DNA of 64,000 nucleotides from Anaerolineae bacterium (GTDB lineage Bacteria > Chloroflexota > Anaerolineae > Aggregatilineales > Phototrophicaceae), in the NCBI GenBank assembly GCA_017303635.1, contig JAFLCG010000004.1, positions 186,001 through 250,000 of the forward strand, in the 5' to 3' direction. The translations under genes were made by a program, and so were the position numbers. This document shows positions 41,718 to 50,964 of this stretch, piece by piece. How positions within the stretch are numbered: position 1 is the first letter of the stretch; every line of letters starts with the position of its first letter. The notes under the pieces are model-generated. The model saw only the letters and a list, made by a program, of their open reading frames with translations, had not been told where the DNA came from and made no database searches.

Positions 41718-42191
41718 TTAAACTCCGGTACTTTCGCGGCTGCTCATATACTTCTCGAGTCCTTCCATGGCAGTCCGCTGCACCTTGCTGCGGATGACAG
41801 GCGACCACCCCAGCAGCAAGCCGGGAGTTCCCAAGGCCATCCGTGACCAGCGCCAGAAATCAAAGTGATCGGTATGTTCGATGATTTTGCCATCCTGTAG
41901 ATGGAAACGGGCATCAATGATGTTATGCACCGGCCGTTTGGACTGGGAGAAGGTATACCAGGCCTCCCAGTGGGCGCTGCCGGTTTGACCATCCTCGCGC
42001 ACATCACGGAAGGTGATCTTTAAGTCTTTACTGCGGCCCAATAACATGGCCCACATGCCAGAGGCCCGGGAACCACGCAGATCCTGGAAGACCGGGTCAT
42101 TAAAGACGACGTTCGGATGATAGCAGGCAGCCATCCCGGCGGCATCGCGGGCTTGAAACGCACTGTAAAACTGTTCAATCACTGATGTCAT
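41718..42191 (-). CDS. SnoaL/NTF2-like domain protein
   Basis: The start is set at MTSVIEQFYSAF, with GGAGG 7 bp upstream. The 157-residue protein has the cone-shaped NTF2-fold pattern: FYSAFQARDAAGMAACYHPNVVFNDPVF at the N-terminus, then SAHWEAWYTF, and DGKIIEHTDHFDFWRW. This is typical of SnoaL-like polyketide cyclases, limonene-epoxide hydrolase relatives and many unassigned proteins. No specific substrate can be inferred. It is convergent with the small membrane protein array and lies 94 bp upstream of ftsK in the same direction of reading. Confidence 0.75.
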   Translation of the reverse strand: MTSVIEQFYSAFQARDAAGMAACYHPNVVFNDPVFQDLRGSRASGMWAMLLGRSKDLKITFRDVREDGQTGSAHWEAWYTFSQSKRPVHNIIDARFHLQDGKIIEHTDHFDFWRWSRMALGTPGLLLGWSPVIRSKVQRTAMEGLEKYMSSRESTGV

Positions 42192-42236
42192 GTTATGGCC
42201 TCCGTGCGATGTGCCATATTGTGGGACGAGAAACAT

Positions 42237-42260
42237 GGGCGCACAACCGTGCGCCCCTAC
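42237..42260. repeat. Copy of the GGGCGCAC...CCCCTAC hairpin repeat
   Basis: GGGCGCAC-AACC-GTGCGCCC is followed by CTAC, just after the ftsK stop codon region on the minus strand. It belongs to the same family as copies at 12667 and 53021-53065. It may double as a terminator for ftsK. Confidence 0.5.
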
Positions 42261-42285
42261 ATCATCCTCAGGCTATCGACTTCTC

Positions 42286-45200
42286 TTACGGTTTTGACAG
42301 CACATCACGCGGCTTGCTACTGCCTTCCAACGCGGGGCCGACAATGCCCTGTTCTTCCATGGCGTCGATCAGGCGGGCGGCGCGGGTATAACCGATCCGC
42401 AAGCGGCGCTGAAGCAAGGACACCGAAGCCTTGTTCAAACGGCGCACCGTTTCAACCGCCTGCTCGTACATCTCGTCCTCCGCACCGCTGCCCATGTTGG
42501 ATTCGGGGGCATCATCGCCCAGGCCGGTGCTGACGCGGCTCTCGGTATCCCGGTCCCAGAAGGCTTGCTGCTGAGCTTCGTGTTTCTCCGACCGGGTGAC
42601 GGTATGTGCATCTTCGACGACGGTATTATCCAGCACGAGCTGGCTGATGGGACGGGCCTGGTAGTCTTCGTCCGTCATCTGCTGCTTCCAGAAGTTGCAC
42701 AGATTGCGGATTTCCGCATCCGCCACGAACACACCCTGCATACGGGCCGGAGCCGGGGTATCGCCGCTCAGATACAACATATCACCGCGCCCCAGCAGCT
42801 TTTCAGCGCCGGGTTGGTCGAGGATAACGCGGGAGTCGGTACCGGAGGCGACGGCGAAAGCGATACGGGATGGGAAGTTGGCTTTGATGAGACCCGTGAC
42901 GACATCGACCGATGGACGCTGCGTGGCAATCACCAAATGGATGCCGGTGGCGCGGGCCAACGCGGCGATACGGGTGATTACGCGCTCGGTGTCATCCGGA
43001 GCCAGCATCATCAAGTCCGCCAACTCGTCGATAATGACCACCATGTAGGGCATCCGTTCCTGCCCCTCTTGCAGGTGTTTGTTGAAGTCATCAATGTTAC
43101 GGGCACCCGCCATGCTGAACTTCTTATAGCGCTCATCCATCTCCCGCGTGACCCATTTGAGCACGCCGACGATGCGTTCGAGTTCCACCACGACCGGCGC
43201 AACCAGGTGCGGGATCCCGTTATAGCCGGTGAGTTCAACGCGCTTGGGGTCGACCATGATGAACTTCACCGCATCCGGCGCATTGCGGCTGAGGATTGAG
43301 CAGATGATGGCGTTGACCATCACCGATTTACCAGAGCCGGTGGTACCGGCAATCAACAAGTGCGGCATGGAGGACAAGTCTGCCGCCACCGGCGTACCAT
43401 CGACCGCCTGCCCCAGTGCGATTGCCAGGGGTGACTTGACCTTCTTGAACTCGTCGGCTTCCATGACATCGCGCAGGCTGACGAGCGCGGCTTGTTCGTT
43501 CGGCACTTCGATACCGACGTAGCCCTTGCCCGGCACTGGCGCTTCAATACGGATGGAACGCGCACCTAACGCCAATTGAATATCTTTATCCAACTGGGCG
43601 ATGGCAGAAACTTTGACACGGTTCTTCTTGCCACCACGCCCCGTCAGGTAGTCCGGCTCCACACCATACTGGGTGATGACCGGGCCGGTATTCACTTCGA
43701 TCACTTTACCCGGCGCGCCGAAGCTCTCCAGGGTGTTCTCGATCAGGCGGGCGCGTTTGAGCAGTTCTTCGCGGTCAAATTCGTGCTCGGAACCCGGCTG
43801 GAGCAAACGGGCGGTATCTGGCAGCTTCCAATCCTTACGCCGCCCAGCACGCGGGTTCATGGGACCAATGCCGCGGGATGGTGAACCATCGCTGGCAGCG
43901 GCGGCTGGAGCAGTTGGAACCGGAGAAGGGGCTGCCGGTACCGGGGCGGGAGCCGAGGCAGTCGGCGCAGGGGTTGGAGCAGGCGCGGTCGGTTGAGCCG
44001 GACGCACGCTGGCGCTGGCTCCACCCAAGGCAAAGCCGGAGGGGGCCACTGGCGGCGTGGTCGGGGCACCGAACGATGATGCTGGTGGCTTAGGCGGTTC
44101 TTTGGGTATGGGAGTCTCGGTCGGGCCTTTATCTGCCCCGCCCGCTTTCCACAGGCTGGCGGCGGGCTTTTCGACCGCATCCGCTGGTTTGCTCGCGGGA
44201 TCGGCTGGCTTACTACCCAAGAGTGACCGTTCACTGCCGGTCGCTGGTTGATTGCTGGTGGCAGGTGGCTGACCGCTCGCAACCGGTTTTTCAAACGTGC
44301 GCGGGGCAAAGCGGGAGGCAGGAGCGCTGCTCGCCGGGGTATCGCCCTTAGGAGTCGCCGGTTTCATCGCCGCCGGATCGAGATCGGTTTCCAATTCACC
44401 GGCATCCAGATCGTCACGCAGCGCGGAGGTCCCGGCTGCGGCAGGTTTGCTCAGTGTCGAAGCCGGTTCCGGCGGTTTGCTACCTACTGGGTTGGATGCT
44501 GGCGCGCCGAACGGTCGCGCTGCGGGTGGTGTTCCCGGTGCCGGGGCGCCGGGGCGCGAAATACCCGGCGTGGCGGGCGCTGCTGCCGGATTGGTCGGCC
44601 CACCCAACGGGCGGCCCATCGGTGAACGCGGCCCATCGGCAGTCGTGGCAGGGGTCGGTGCAGCCGAAGCGGCTGCCGGGGTGGGCGCTGTCCCTCGAAT
44701 GACATCACCCAGCCGGGCAGGCGGCCCGTCATCGGCTGATTTCGTTTCTGCGCCATTCGTGGCCGGTGACACCGGGCGCCCCGGTGGTGTGGAAGCCGAC
44801 TTGCCACCAAAAGAGATACTCGGCGTCGAAGGCGCAGGGTTTTCGGCAACCGGGGCTGCAGAAGCGATTGCCGGGGTCGCCATCGGTGCAGCGGCTGGTG
44901 TGGCTGGAGCAGGAACAACCGCAGCCGGAGCGACTTCGGGGGTTAGAGCGGCTGTAGGTGCTGCTGGTGCCTGTTTACCAAAACCAAAACGCGGCAGCGG
45001 CAGCTTACCGCCGGACTCGGCAGGTTTGGATTCCGCTGGAGCTGGAGCCGCACTGTCATCGGCTTTCTTGCCGCCGAATGACGGTACCATGCCGCGCACC
45101 CGACCGAGGGCACTGCCAGGGGCGGGTTCGGCGGGTTTGCCGGGCGGAGGTGGAATAGGTGCCCGCAGCGCCGGACCACTGGCAGGGGCCGGAGTCAGCG

Positions 45201-47421
45201 GAACAGCCTGCTGCTGACGACCACCGATATTGATAACTGGCTCGGCTTTGGCCGCTTCCGGCGGTGCGGGTAAAGCCGCGACCAACCCTGGTGGAAGCGC
45301 CGCCATCGCGCCACCTGGCAGCGCGGGTGCTTCCGGCCCACTGATGCCAATGGCCGGGGCGGATTGCGCCGGGAGCGCTGCTGCCTTGCGGGCAGCCGCT
45401 TCTGCCTGCTGGATAGCGCGGCGGGCACTCCGCTGCTTCTGAGCATCCTGGAAATTGCGAACGCTGCCGATGACGATCATGGCGACTTCCGCCGCGCTGA
45501 GACTCAAGGTCAGCATCACCCCGATGATGATCCAGGCGATCATGATGAAGAAGGCGCCGAATTCCGAGAAATTGGCGACCATGAAGTAATACAACTGTGC
45601 GCCTATTGCCCCGCCGCCGGCCCGCATGACTCGCCACGAGACTTCCAATTGCAGATTCAGGTCGGCCAGGCTGTTGATGGCCCGATCACCGACATAGTTG
45701 AAGGTTTCGAAGTACATCAGGAAGAAAAGCGCACCGACGAACAACATGACAATGCCAATAACGCGCTCGGTGCCGACCGTAGGTGCCTGATCGCCAAAAT
45801 GCCGGGCGATGAGCCACAGGCCAACCGCCATCATTGCCACCGGGATCGCCGTGGCGCCCCAGCCGAAGGCTTCCCCCAACATCTTGTTGACGGCATCCGT
45901 TAGCGCGCCTTTGGTGCTGGACAGTGTGCTGAAGAACAGCGCCAGTGATCCCAGCACCAGCACCACGCCCAGAATATCCAGCTTGTTATCGAGGGTCAGG
46001 CCCTGAGTCTCGACTTTAGGAGCGCGGCTCTCACGGGGTCGAGCCGGTTTCTTTTCCGCTTTGGCACCGCCACCCAGGAATGGCAGGAAACGGGTGAGGA
46101 CGTTGCCCTCAGCTTTGGCGGCTGGTTTGGCTGCGGATTGCGCACCCGCGCTGCTACCACCTGCGCCACCGAACATGGGTCGCCCGGCAGAACCAGCCGC
46201 CCCACTGGAAGAACTGGCCGCAGGGGTCGAAGAAGCCCCACTGCCAAAACGACTGCCGAAGCCGCCGCTGGCTGGCGCACTGCCCCCGCTCGCACCCGGT
46301 GATTTAGGTGCAGCCGGCTTATCCTCTTTTTTACCGCCAAAGGGCAGTTTGCTGGTCAAGCCGCCGAGCGCCCCACCGAGTCCACCGCCTGCCCCACTGG
46401 CACTGCTGGCCTTGGGTGTAGCCGGTTTATCTACTTTATCTTTGGAACCGCCCCCAAAGGGCAGTTTGCCTGTCAAGCCGCCGAGCGCCCCACCAAGGCC
46501 GCCGCCCGTCCCACTGGCACTGCTGGCCTTGGGTGCAGCTGGTTTATCCTCTTTATCTTTAGAACCACCCCCAAACGGGGATTTGATCCCACCCAGAAAG
46601 CCGCCCCCACCGGACTTTTCTTCCGGTTTGGCTCCACCACTGGATGCCGGCGCAGGTGATCCACTGGCTGGGCGCGATCCACCAAAGGCGGAACTCCCAC
46701 TCCCGGAACCGCTACCTGCACTGCTGGGTGATCCACTTGAACCGCTGCCGGAGGGACTTGATCCACCCCCAAAGCGCTGACCGCCACCAAACGTAGACGA
46801 ACCGCTGGAACCCGAACCTCCGGGAGAGGACGGTGAGCTGCCTGCAGGGCGTGATCCACCAAACGGTGAACTCCCGCTCCCTGATCCGCTACTGCCGGGG
46901 GAGGACGGCGAACTACCTGCAGGGCGCGATCCACCAAACGGTGAACTCCCGCTCCCTGATCCGCTGCCGCCCGCACTGCCGGATGAACCTACGCTGCCCG
47001 GTAGACGTGACGGTGAACCAAAGCTGGAACCACTACTACCCGGCGTGCTGCTGGTGGTTGGCGAGCCAGGACGATTCGGGCCTACGCTGCCCGGTAAACG
47101 GGAAGCCGAACCCGCACCGCTGCTCCCGCTGGAACCTGATGGGGAGCCGAATGTGCTGCCCGCCGGTCGGGCTGGCGGCGTACTCCCACTACTCCCTACG
47201 GAACCTGGCAGGCGAGATGCCGAGCCAAAACCACCGCCCGGCGTGCTGGGTGTGCCGGGGCGGCTGCCAGGCAGCCCGGATGTCCCCGGTCGACTATAAG
47301 GATTGGAGCGACTGGACGACGAACTATCGTCGTCATCCTCCTCTTCCTCATCATCTAGACCGGCATTATCCAGTTCATCGTCATCGTCGTAATATTCGTC
47401 TTCGCCGCCACGATAGCGCAT
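42286..47421 (-). CDS. ftsK: FtsK/SpoIIIE-type DNA translocase with very long disordered regions
   Basis: The 1711-residue protein is about twice the length of SpoIIIE. The start is the ATG of MRYRGGEDEYYDD; an in-frame TTG three codons earlier is less likely. It has an acidic N-terminus, a Ser/Gly/Pro-rich segment to about residue 470, and four membrane helices (about 478-650). A Pro/Ala-rich linker of about 500 residues follows, then the motor: HLLIAGTTGSGKS (Walker A, near 1357), YMVVIIDELADLMM (Walker B), and RPSVDVVTGLIKANFPSRIA. The C-terminal gamma winged helix (VSLLQRRLRIGYTRAARLID, about 1640-1700) reads polar DNA motifs. It pumps chromosome DNA at the septum. Long linkers occur in FtsK, but this composition is extreme. 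Confidence 0.93.
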   Translation of the reverse strand: MRYRGGEDEYYDDDDELDNAGLDDEEEEDDDDSSSSSRSNPYSRPGTSGLPGSRPGTPSTPGGGFGSASRLPGSVGSSGSTPPARPAGSTFGSPSGSSGSSGAGSASRLPGSVGPNRPGSPTTSSTPGSSGSSFGSPSRLPGSVGSSGSAGGSGSGSGSSPFGGSRPAGSSPSSPGSSGSGSGSSPFGGSRPAGSSPSSPGGSGSSGSSTFGGGQRFGGGSSPSGSGSSGSPSSAGSGSGSGSSAFGGSRPASGSPAPASSGGAKPEEKSGGGGFLGGIKSPFGGGSKDKEDKPAAPKASSASGTGGGLGGALGGLTGKLPFGGGSKDKVDKPATPKASSASGAGGGLGGALGGLTSKLPFGGKKEDKPAAPKSPGASGGSAPASGGFGSRFGSGASSTPAASSSSGAAGSAGRPMFGGAGGSSAGAQSAAKPAAKAEGNVLTRFLPFLGGGAKAEKKPARPRESRAPKVETQGLTLDNKLDILGVVLVLGSLALFFSTLSSTKGALTDAVNKMLGEAFGWGATAIPVAMMAVGLWLIARHFGDQAPTVGTERVIGIVMLFVGALFFLMYFETFNYVGDRAINSLADLNLQLEVSWRVMRAGGGAIGAQLYYFMVANFSEFGAFFIMIAWIIIGVMLTLSLSAAEVAMIVIGSVRNFQDAQKQRSARRAIQQAEAAARKAAALPAQSAPAIGISGPEAPALPGGAMAALPPGLVAALPAPPEAAKAEPVINIGGRQQQAVPLTPAPASGPALRAPIPPPPGKPAEPAPGSALGRVRGMVPSFGGKKADDSAAPAPAESKPAESGGKLPLPRFGFGKQAPAAPTAALTPEVAPAAVVPAPATPAAAPMATPAIASAAPVAENPAPSTPSISFGGKSASTPPGRPVSPATNGAETKSADDGPPARLGDVIRGTAPTPAAASAAPTPATTADGPRSPMGRPLGGPTNPAAAPATPGISRPGAPAPGTPPAARPFGAPASNPVGSKPPEPASTLSKPAAAGTSALRDDLDAGELETDLDPAAMKPATPKGDTPASSAPASRFAPRTFEKPVASGQPPATSNQPATGSERSLLGSKPADPASKPADAVEKPAASLWKAGGADKGPTETPIPKEPPKPPASSFGAPTTPPVAPSGFALGGASASVRPAQPTAPAPTPAPTASAPAPVPAAPSPVPTAPAAAASDGSPSRGIGPMNPRAGRRKDWKLPDTARLLQPGSEHEFDREELLKRARLIENTLESFGAPGKVIEVNTGPVITQYGVEPDYLTGRGGKKNRVKVSAIAQLDKDIQLALGARSIRIEAPVPGKGYVGIEVPNEQAALVSLRDVMEADEFKKVKSPLAIALGQAVDGTPVAADLSSMPHLLIAGTTGSGKSVMVNAIICSILSRNAPDAVKFIMVDPKRVELTGYNGIPHLVAPVVVELERIVGVLKWVTREMDERYKKFSMAGARNIDDFNKHLQEGQERMPYMVVIIDELADLMMLAPDDTERVITRIAALARATGIHLVIATQRPSVDVVTGLIKANFPSRIAFAVASGTDSRVILDQPGAEKLLGRGDMLYLSGDTPAPARMQGVFVADAEIRNLCNFWKQQMTDEDYQARPISQLVLDNTVVEDAHTVTRSEKHEAQQQAFWDRDTESRVSTGLGDDAPESNMGSGAEDEMYEQAVETVRRLNKASVSLLQRRLRIGYTRAARLIDAMEEQGIVGPALEGSSKPRDVLSKP

Positions 47422-47836
47422 AGCTGGCAACCTTTATCTCATCTGAACTGGTCATAGGGAAAGCCATAGCAGAGGTCGCACCAGCTCCCCTCATTACACT
47501 ATAGCATATTCTACTTCAAAACGTTCCTTTATGGAACATCTGTTCTCAAGATAGAACTGGTTATGCAGATGACCTGCTACCACCTGAGCGATCCGCCCAT
47601 GACCGGGTAGAAATAGTTGCCCATTTACTAGATGCTCATTACAATTAGAGTAACAGGGTACATTGGGGTGTTGTCAGTGGTCAGGCGTATGCTTAACGTA
47701 GACTTCTTCCAGTCAACTGCATTTATCCTGTAAGAAGGTTGCGGCCTTGCGCTATATTTACGTTTGCTGCAAGTGCTCTGTAATGCCAGTTTCCTGACGA
47801 TCAACCACAGACGATTGACGATTGATTGTTTCCATC
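47422..47836. other. Divergent spacer upstream of ftsK
   Basis: This 415-bp spacer between ftsK (leftward) and a small rightward gene is richer in A+T. On the minus strand, TGCTATAGT at 47498-47506 resembles an extended -10 element 77 bp before the ftsK ATG; no good -35 is seen. GACGATCAACCACAGACGATTGACGATTG near 47797 contains short direct repeats. No gene or known RNA is recognised. Confidence 0.35.
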
Positions 47837-48292
47837 ATGTCCTACAGCGACTTACTCTGGCGAGCCAATAACGAATACCGCAAACGGCTGGGACAAGCCC
47901 AGACCTTCTTCGGACTGTTGGATGAGATGGTGCAAACACTGCCGCTTGAACCGCGTCAGGTGGAGTTGGTGCGGTGGGCACGAGCGCATGTCGAATCCAT
48001 CGTCCAGGAACTACGGGATTGGCGCGACCGCTTCTATTATGAAGACCCGCGCACCCGCCGAATGGTACAGGCCGATGGTGCCGTATATGACGCGCTGACC
48101 AGCTTCGACCGGATGCGCAGCGACCACGAACTGCGCCTGCACAACGTCTACACCACTCTGCTGAACGAACCCCGACCCGACCCGCACCTGACTCGGCTTC
48201 CCCAGGGCGACCTGTGGCAGATGGCGGGCAATGCCATCTATGACCTGCTCGGCTTCAGTGATTATCTGGTTGGTCTGCAGGCAGCCTCCTAA
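47837..48292 (+). CDS. Hypothetical helical protein
   Basis: The start is set at the ATG of MSYSDLLWRANNEY; an upstream TTG in frame is less likely. The 151-residue protein is soluble, without signal or membrane segments. It is rich in helix-forming and charged residues (QVELVRWARAHVESIVQEL, DWRDRFYYEDPRTRRM). A possible trace of a nucleotide-free four-helix fold can be imagined, but no family is recognised. It is convergent with the crotonase gene, 11 bp apart. Confidence 0.5.
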   Translation: MSYSDLLWRANNEYRKRLGQAQTFFGLLDEMVQTLPLEPRQVELVRWARAHVESIVQELRDWRDRFYYEDPRTRRMVQADGAVYDALTSFDRMRSDHELRLHNVYTTLLNEPRPDPHLTRLPQGDLWQMAGNAIYDLLGFSDYLVGLQAAS

Positions 48293-48303
48293 AGCCAGCT
48301 TGG

Positions 48304-49104
48304 CTAGGGCTGCTTTTGCTTCGCCTTCATCCGCAGCAGTGAACCTTCGACCGCCCGCACGTGCGGCTCGGAGTCCCATAGCGGCGGGAACAGATCGCGT
48401 TCCATTTTCAGCGCTTCGTCATAAGGCCTGTTCAAACCCGCCCGCAAAAGCTGCTTCATGGCGCGGACGGTCTCCGGCGGTTCAGTAGCAATGCGCTGGG
48501 CCAGAGTCAAGGCGTGGGCGGCGGCGGTGCCGGTCTCCACAATCCGGTTGACCAGGCCGAGCACCACGAGTTCATCGGCATGGACGATGCGCCCGCTAAC
48601 GAATAAATCCATGGCCCGCGAATAGCCGACTAAGCGCAGCAGACGCTGGCCTGCGCCCCAACCCGGCGTCACGGCCAGCCGGATGTGCACAAAGCCCAGG
48701 CGCGTCTTGTCATCGGCCAGGCGCAGATCACAAGCTACGGCGATCTCGCTACCACCGCCCAGCGCATAGCCGTTGATGCCAGCGATCACCGGTACCGGCA
48801 GGTCTTCCAACCGGAGCAGGGCATCGCCCATGACGGTAATCATCCGCCGAGCATCCTCGGCGGTCGGATAGTTCGCCAGTTCGACCAGATCGGCACCACT
48901 GCAAAAGGCTTTGTCACCTGCGCCGGTGATGACGACAGCGCGTAGTTCCGGCCATTGGTGCAACTGTTCAACGGCATCGGCGAAAGCATACATGGCTTCG
49001 AAAGTGAGAGCGTTATGGGCTTCTGGTCGGTTGAAGGTGATGACGGCAACGCCATCTGCCCCCTGTTCCGCCAGAATGGAGGGTGAAGTGTGATTGGTAT
49101 TCAT
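48304..49104 (-). CDS. Crotonase-superfamily protein (possible decarboxylase rather than hydratase)
   Basis: The 266-residue protein has the crotonase fold motifs NRPEAHNALTFEAM, ITGAGDKAFCSGADLVEL (oxyanion hole) and INGYALGGGSEIAVACDLRLA. Of the two catalytic Glu of enoyl-CoA hydratase, the first is present (Glu120), but the second, 20 residues later, is His140 in GFVHIRLAVTPGWGAGQRL. That segment resembles the ethylmalonyl-CoA decarboxylase ECHDC1 (RFVHKEMGIIPSWGG) more than hydratases (PEILLGTIPGAGG). It may therefore decarboxylate or isomerise an acyl-CoA instead of hydrating it. No other fatty-acid gene adjoins it. Confidence 0.8.
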   Translation of the reverse strand: MNTNHTSPSILAEQGADGVAVITFNRPEAHNALTFEAMYAFADAVEQLHQWPELRAVVITGAGDKAFCSGADLVELANYPTAEDARRMITVMGDALLRLEDLPVPVIAGINGYALGGGSEIAVACDLRLADDKTRLGFVHIRLAVTPGWGAGQRLLRLVGYSRAMDLFVSGRIVHADELVVLGLVNRIVETGTAAAHALTLAQRIATEPPETVRAMKQLLRAGLNRPYDEALKMERDLFPPLWDSEPHVRAVEGSLLRMKAKQKQP

Positions 49105-49348
49105 GGCGAACAGTCTAACCGCAGGTGCGCAACCTGACCACTGCGGAACGTCACAGAAAGCATGGGTGGGTTATCGCCCCGATCTCGTCGAGTCATCAAA
49201 CCAATGATACAAAGAATATCACTTTCCCAAAATCTGACAGAGCGCATTGGCAAACGACGGTTCAACGGTTCGTAATCCTAGTATTCCCCGGAACGGATGA
49301 GACGCGGTATCATGAGCATATGCTATTCGTTTGTGGAGTGCTCACGCT

Positions 49349-50164
49349 GTGTACGCCTTGAAAGACCTGCCTGCGATAACCCCGGTTGCGCCGATCACCG
49401 CGCTGCCCCGCCCGATTCTGGAGGTCGAGCAGCTCTCGGTCTACTACCGAGAAGGCGAACCTGCCCTGTGTGATATGTCCTTTGCGGTCGAGCCAGGGGA
49501 AAGCCTGGCGATCATCGGCCCGAACGGCGCGGGCAAATCCACTTTGCTCAAGACCATCATGGGCCTGCTGCCGGTGGCGACCGGCAGCATCCGGCTGGCC
49601 AATACGAACACCGGATACGTCCCACAACACGAGAGCATCGACTGGGACTTCCCTATCACCGTCCGTGAGGTGGTACTGATGGGCCGGACCCGGCAAATCG
49701 GCTGGCTGCGGCGAGCGAGCAAGCTGGAATGGCAGGCAGCGGACGCCGCACTGGACCGGGTGGGCATGGCCGATTTCGCCGGGCGGCAGATCGGTGAACT
49801 GAGCGGTGGGCAGCGGCGGCGTGTATTCATCGCCCGAGCGCTGGCACAGGAAGCCCGGCTGCTGCTGCTGGATGAACCGTTCAGCGGGGTGGATGCCGGG
49901 GCGCAGGACGGCCTGATGCAAGTGCTCGACCGGCTGCACGCGGATGGCCTGACGATCCTGTTGACCACGCATGACCTGAACCTGGCATTCCAGCGCTTTG
50001 ACCGGGTGCTGGCGCTCAACCGCAAGCTGATCGCCTGCGGGCTGCCGAGTGAGGTGTATCGTCCTGGCGTGCTGAGCCAATTGTATGGGGGTCGGCTGGC
50101 AACGTGGCAGGATCATGGGCAGATGCATGTCTTTGTCGATGATCATTGTGCGGATTGCGGGTGA
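49349..50164 (+). CDS. Metal-type ABC transporter ATP-binding protein (Mn/Zn/Fe)
   Basis: The GTG at 49349, with GGAG about 10 bp upstream, is preferred; a TTG 18 bp earlier is possible. The 271-residue protein has Walker A GPNGAGKS, the Q-loop in YVPQHESIDWDFPITVREV, signature LSGGQRRR, Walker B LLLLDEP and the H-loop TTHD. The IDWDFPITV...VVLMGR stretch is characteristic of ATPases of manganese/zinc uptake systems (ZnuC/MntB/PsaB). The tail has HVFVDDHCADCG, possibly metal-binding. No permease or binding protein is adjacent: the next gene is convergent. It could be regulated by the DtxR-type protein at 16 kb, though no operator is recognised. Confidence 0.8.
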   Translation: MYALKDLPAITPVAPITALPRPILEVEQLSVYYREGEPALCDMSFAVEPGESLAIIGPNGAGKSTLLKTIMGLLPVATGSIRLANTNTGYVPQHESIDWDFPITVREVVLMGRTRQIGWLRRASKLEWQAADAALDRVGMADFAGRQIGELSGGQRRRVFIARALAQEARLLLLDEPFSGVDAGAQDGLMQVLDRLHADGLTILLTTHDLNLAFQRFDRVLALNRKLIACGLPSEVYRPGVLSQLYGGRLATWQDHGQMHVFVDDHCADCG

Positions 50165-50190
50165 AAATCAATCCGATCCATAAAATCTGC

Positions 50191-50231
50191 GGGCGGACAT
50201 GCCGCCGCAGACGGCGTTAGTCCGCCCCTAC
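50191..50231. repeat. Copy of the GGGCGGAC...CCGCCCCTAC hairpin repeat
   Basis: GGGCGGAC ... GTCCGCCC followed by CTAC encloses a second nested palindrome (GCCGCCGCAGACGGC). It lies between the convergent ABC-ATPase and a leftward hypothetical gene, where it may limit read-through in both directions. Confidence 0.5.
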
Positions 50232-50250
50232 AGTTTGGAGCGAGTAACAA

Positions 50251-50877
50251 TCAGCGACCTGCGCTGCCCTGCCCGCGAATGGTCTGCTGGATGAAAGTCA
50301 GGAAGGGATAGGCCAGCTTGCCGGCATCGACTGAATCCCCTTTGAAGAAGGCAGCGTTGGCCCGTTCAAAATCCCCATGCAGGCGCGCGATGACGTTGAC
50401 CTGCATCTGCGACGGTTCGTTGTGGAACAATGTGACCACGGTGGAAGCCCGCCCGGTGCGAATGAGCAACCACTGATGCGGCCCAATCTGACGGGTTTCG
50501 TAGTCGCTGCCCCACCCCTTAAAATCACTGACAATGCGGCGCACCTGCTCCTGCGCGACTTCAAAGCTGCCCAGCGTTTCCAGCAAGGTGCTGCCCACGC
50601 GCCGGTAAATGCTCATGCCGATGGCCTTGCCCATGTGCTGCTCTTTGACCGCGATGGTGCTTTCCCCACCGTTGACTGTATCCAGAATGGTGCCCGGGGC
50701 CATACTCTGGGCGGCCATATCCGCCAGCGCGAGTTGGCTGGAATAGCGGTCGTAAATGACATGGAACTGCTCGCGGCTGATCTGCCCTTCGGCAAATTCC
50801 TGCACCAGCGCTTCGATCTTGCCTTGAATCTGGGCGCGGAGGGCGTTCACACGGTCGGATGAGGTGGCGGTGGTCAT
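50251..50877 (-). CDS. Hypothetical protein with SHOCT-like N-terminus
   Basis: The 208-residue protein has an N-terminal helical hairpin (EALVQEFAEGQISREQFHVIYDRY) similar in pattern to SHOCT-type oligomerisation segments. A mixed alpha/beta part follows (TLLETLGSFEVAQEQVRRIV, QWLLIRTGRASTVVTLFHNEP, MQVNVIARLHGDFERANAAFF). There is no signal peptide or membrane helix. I do not recognise the family. It is divergent from the agmatinase gene, with 87 bp between the two starts. Confidence 0.5.
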   Translation of the reverse strand: MTTATSSDRVNALRAQIQGKIEALVQEFAEGQISREQFHVIYDRYSSQLALADMAAQSMAPGTILDTVNGGESTIAVKEQHMGKAIGMSIYRRVGSTLLETLGSFEVAQEQVRRIVSDFKGWGSDYETRQIGPHQWLLIRTGRASTVVTLFHNEPSQMQVNVIARLHGDFERANAAFFKGDSVDAGKLAYPFLTFIQQTIRGQGSAGR

Positions 50878-50964
50878 GATACTCTTTGGTTAGAATTACA
50901 TTTGTCTTTTTACAGCGTACTCTCAATCCGGCATTTTCTGCCTTAAGCCTTAAAGGAACATCTC

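Noticed and set aside
42565..46780. Many long reading frames antisense to ftsK, some over 300 residues
   Set aside because: They mirror the GC-rich low-complexity coding of ftsK on the opposite strand, have no family signatures, and overlap each other.
47422..47836. tRNA or small RNA gene
   Set aside because: No cloverleaf or known RNA structure is recognisable in this or the other long spacers.
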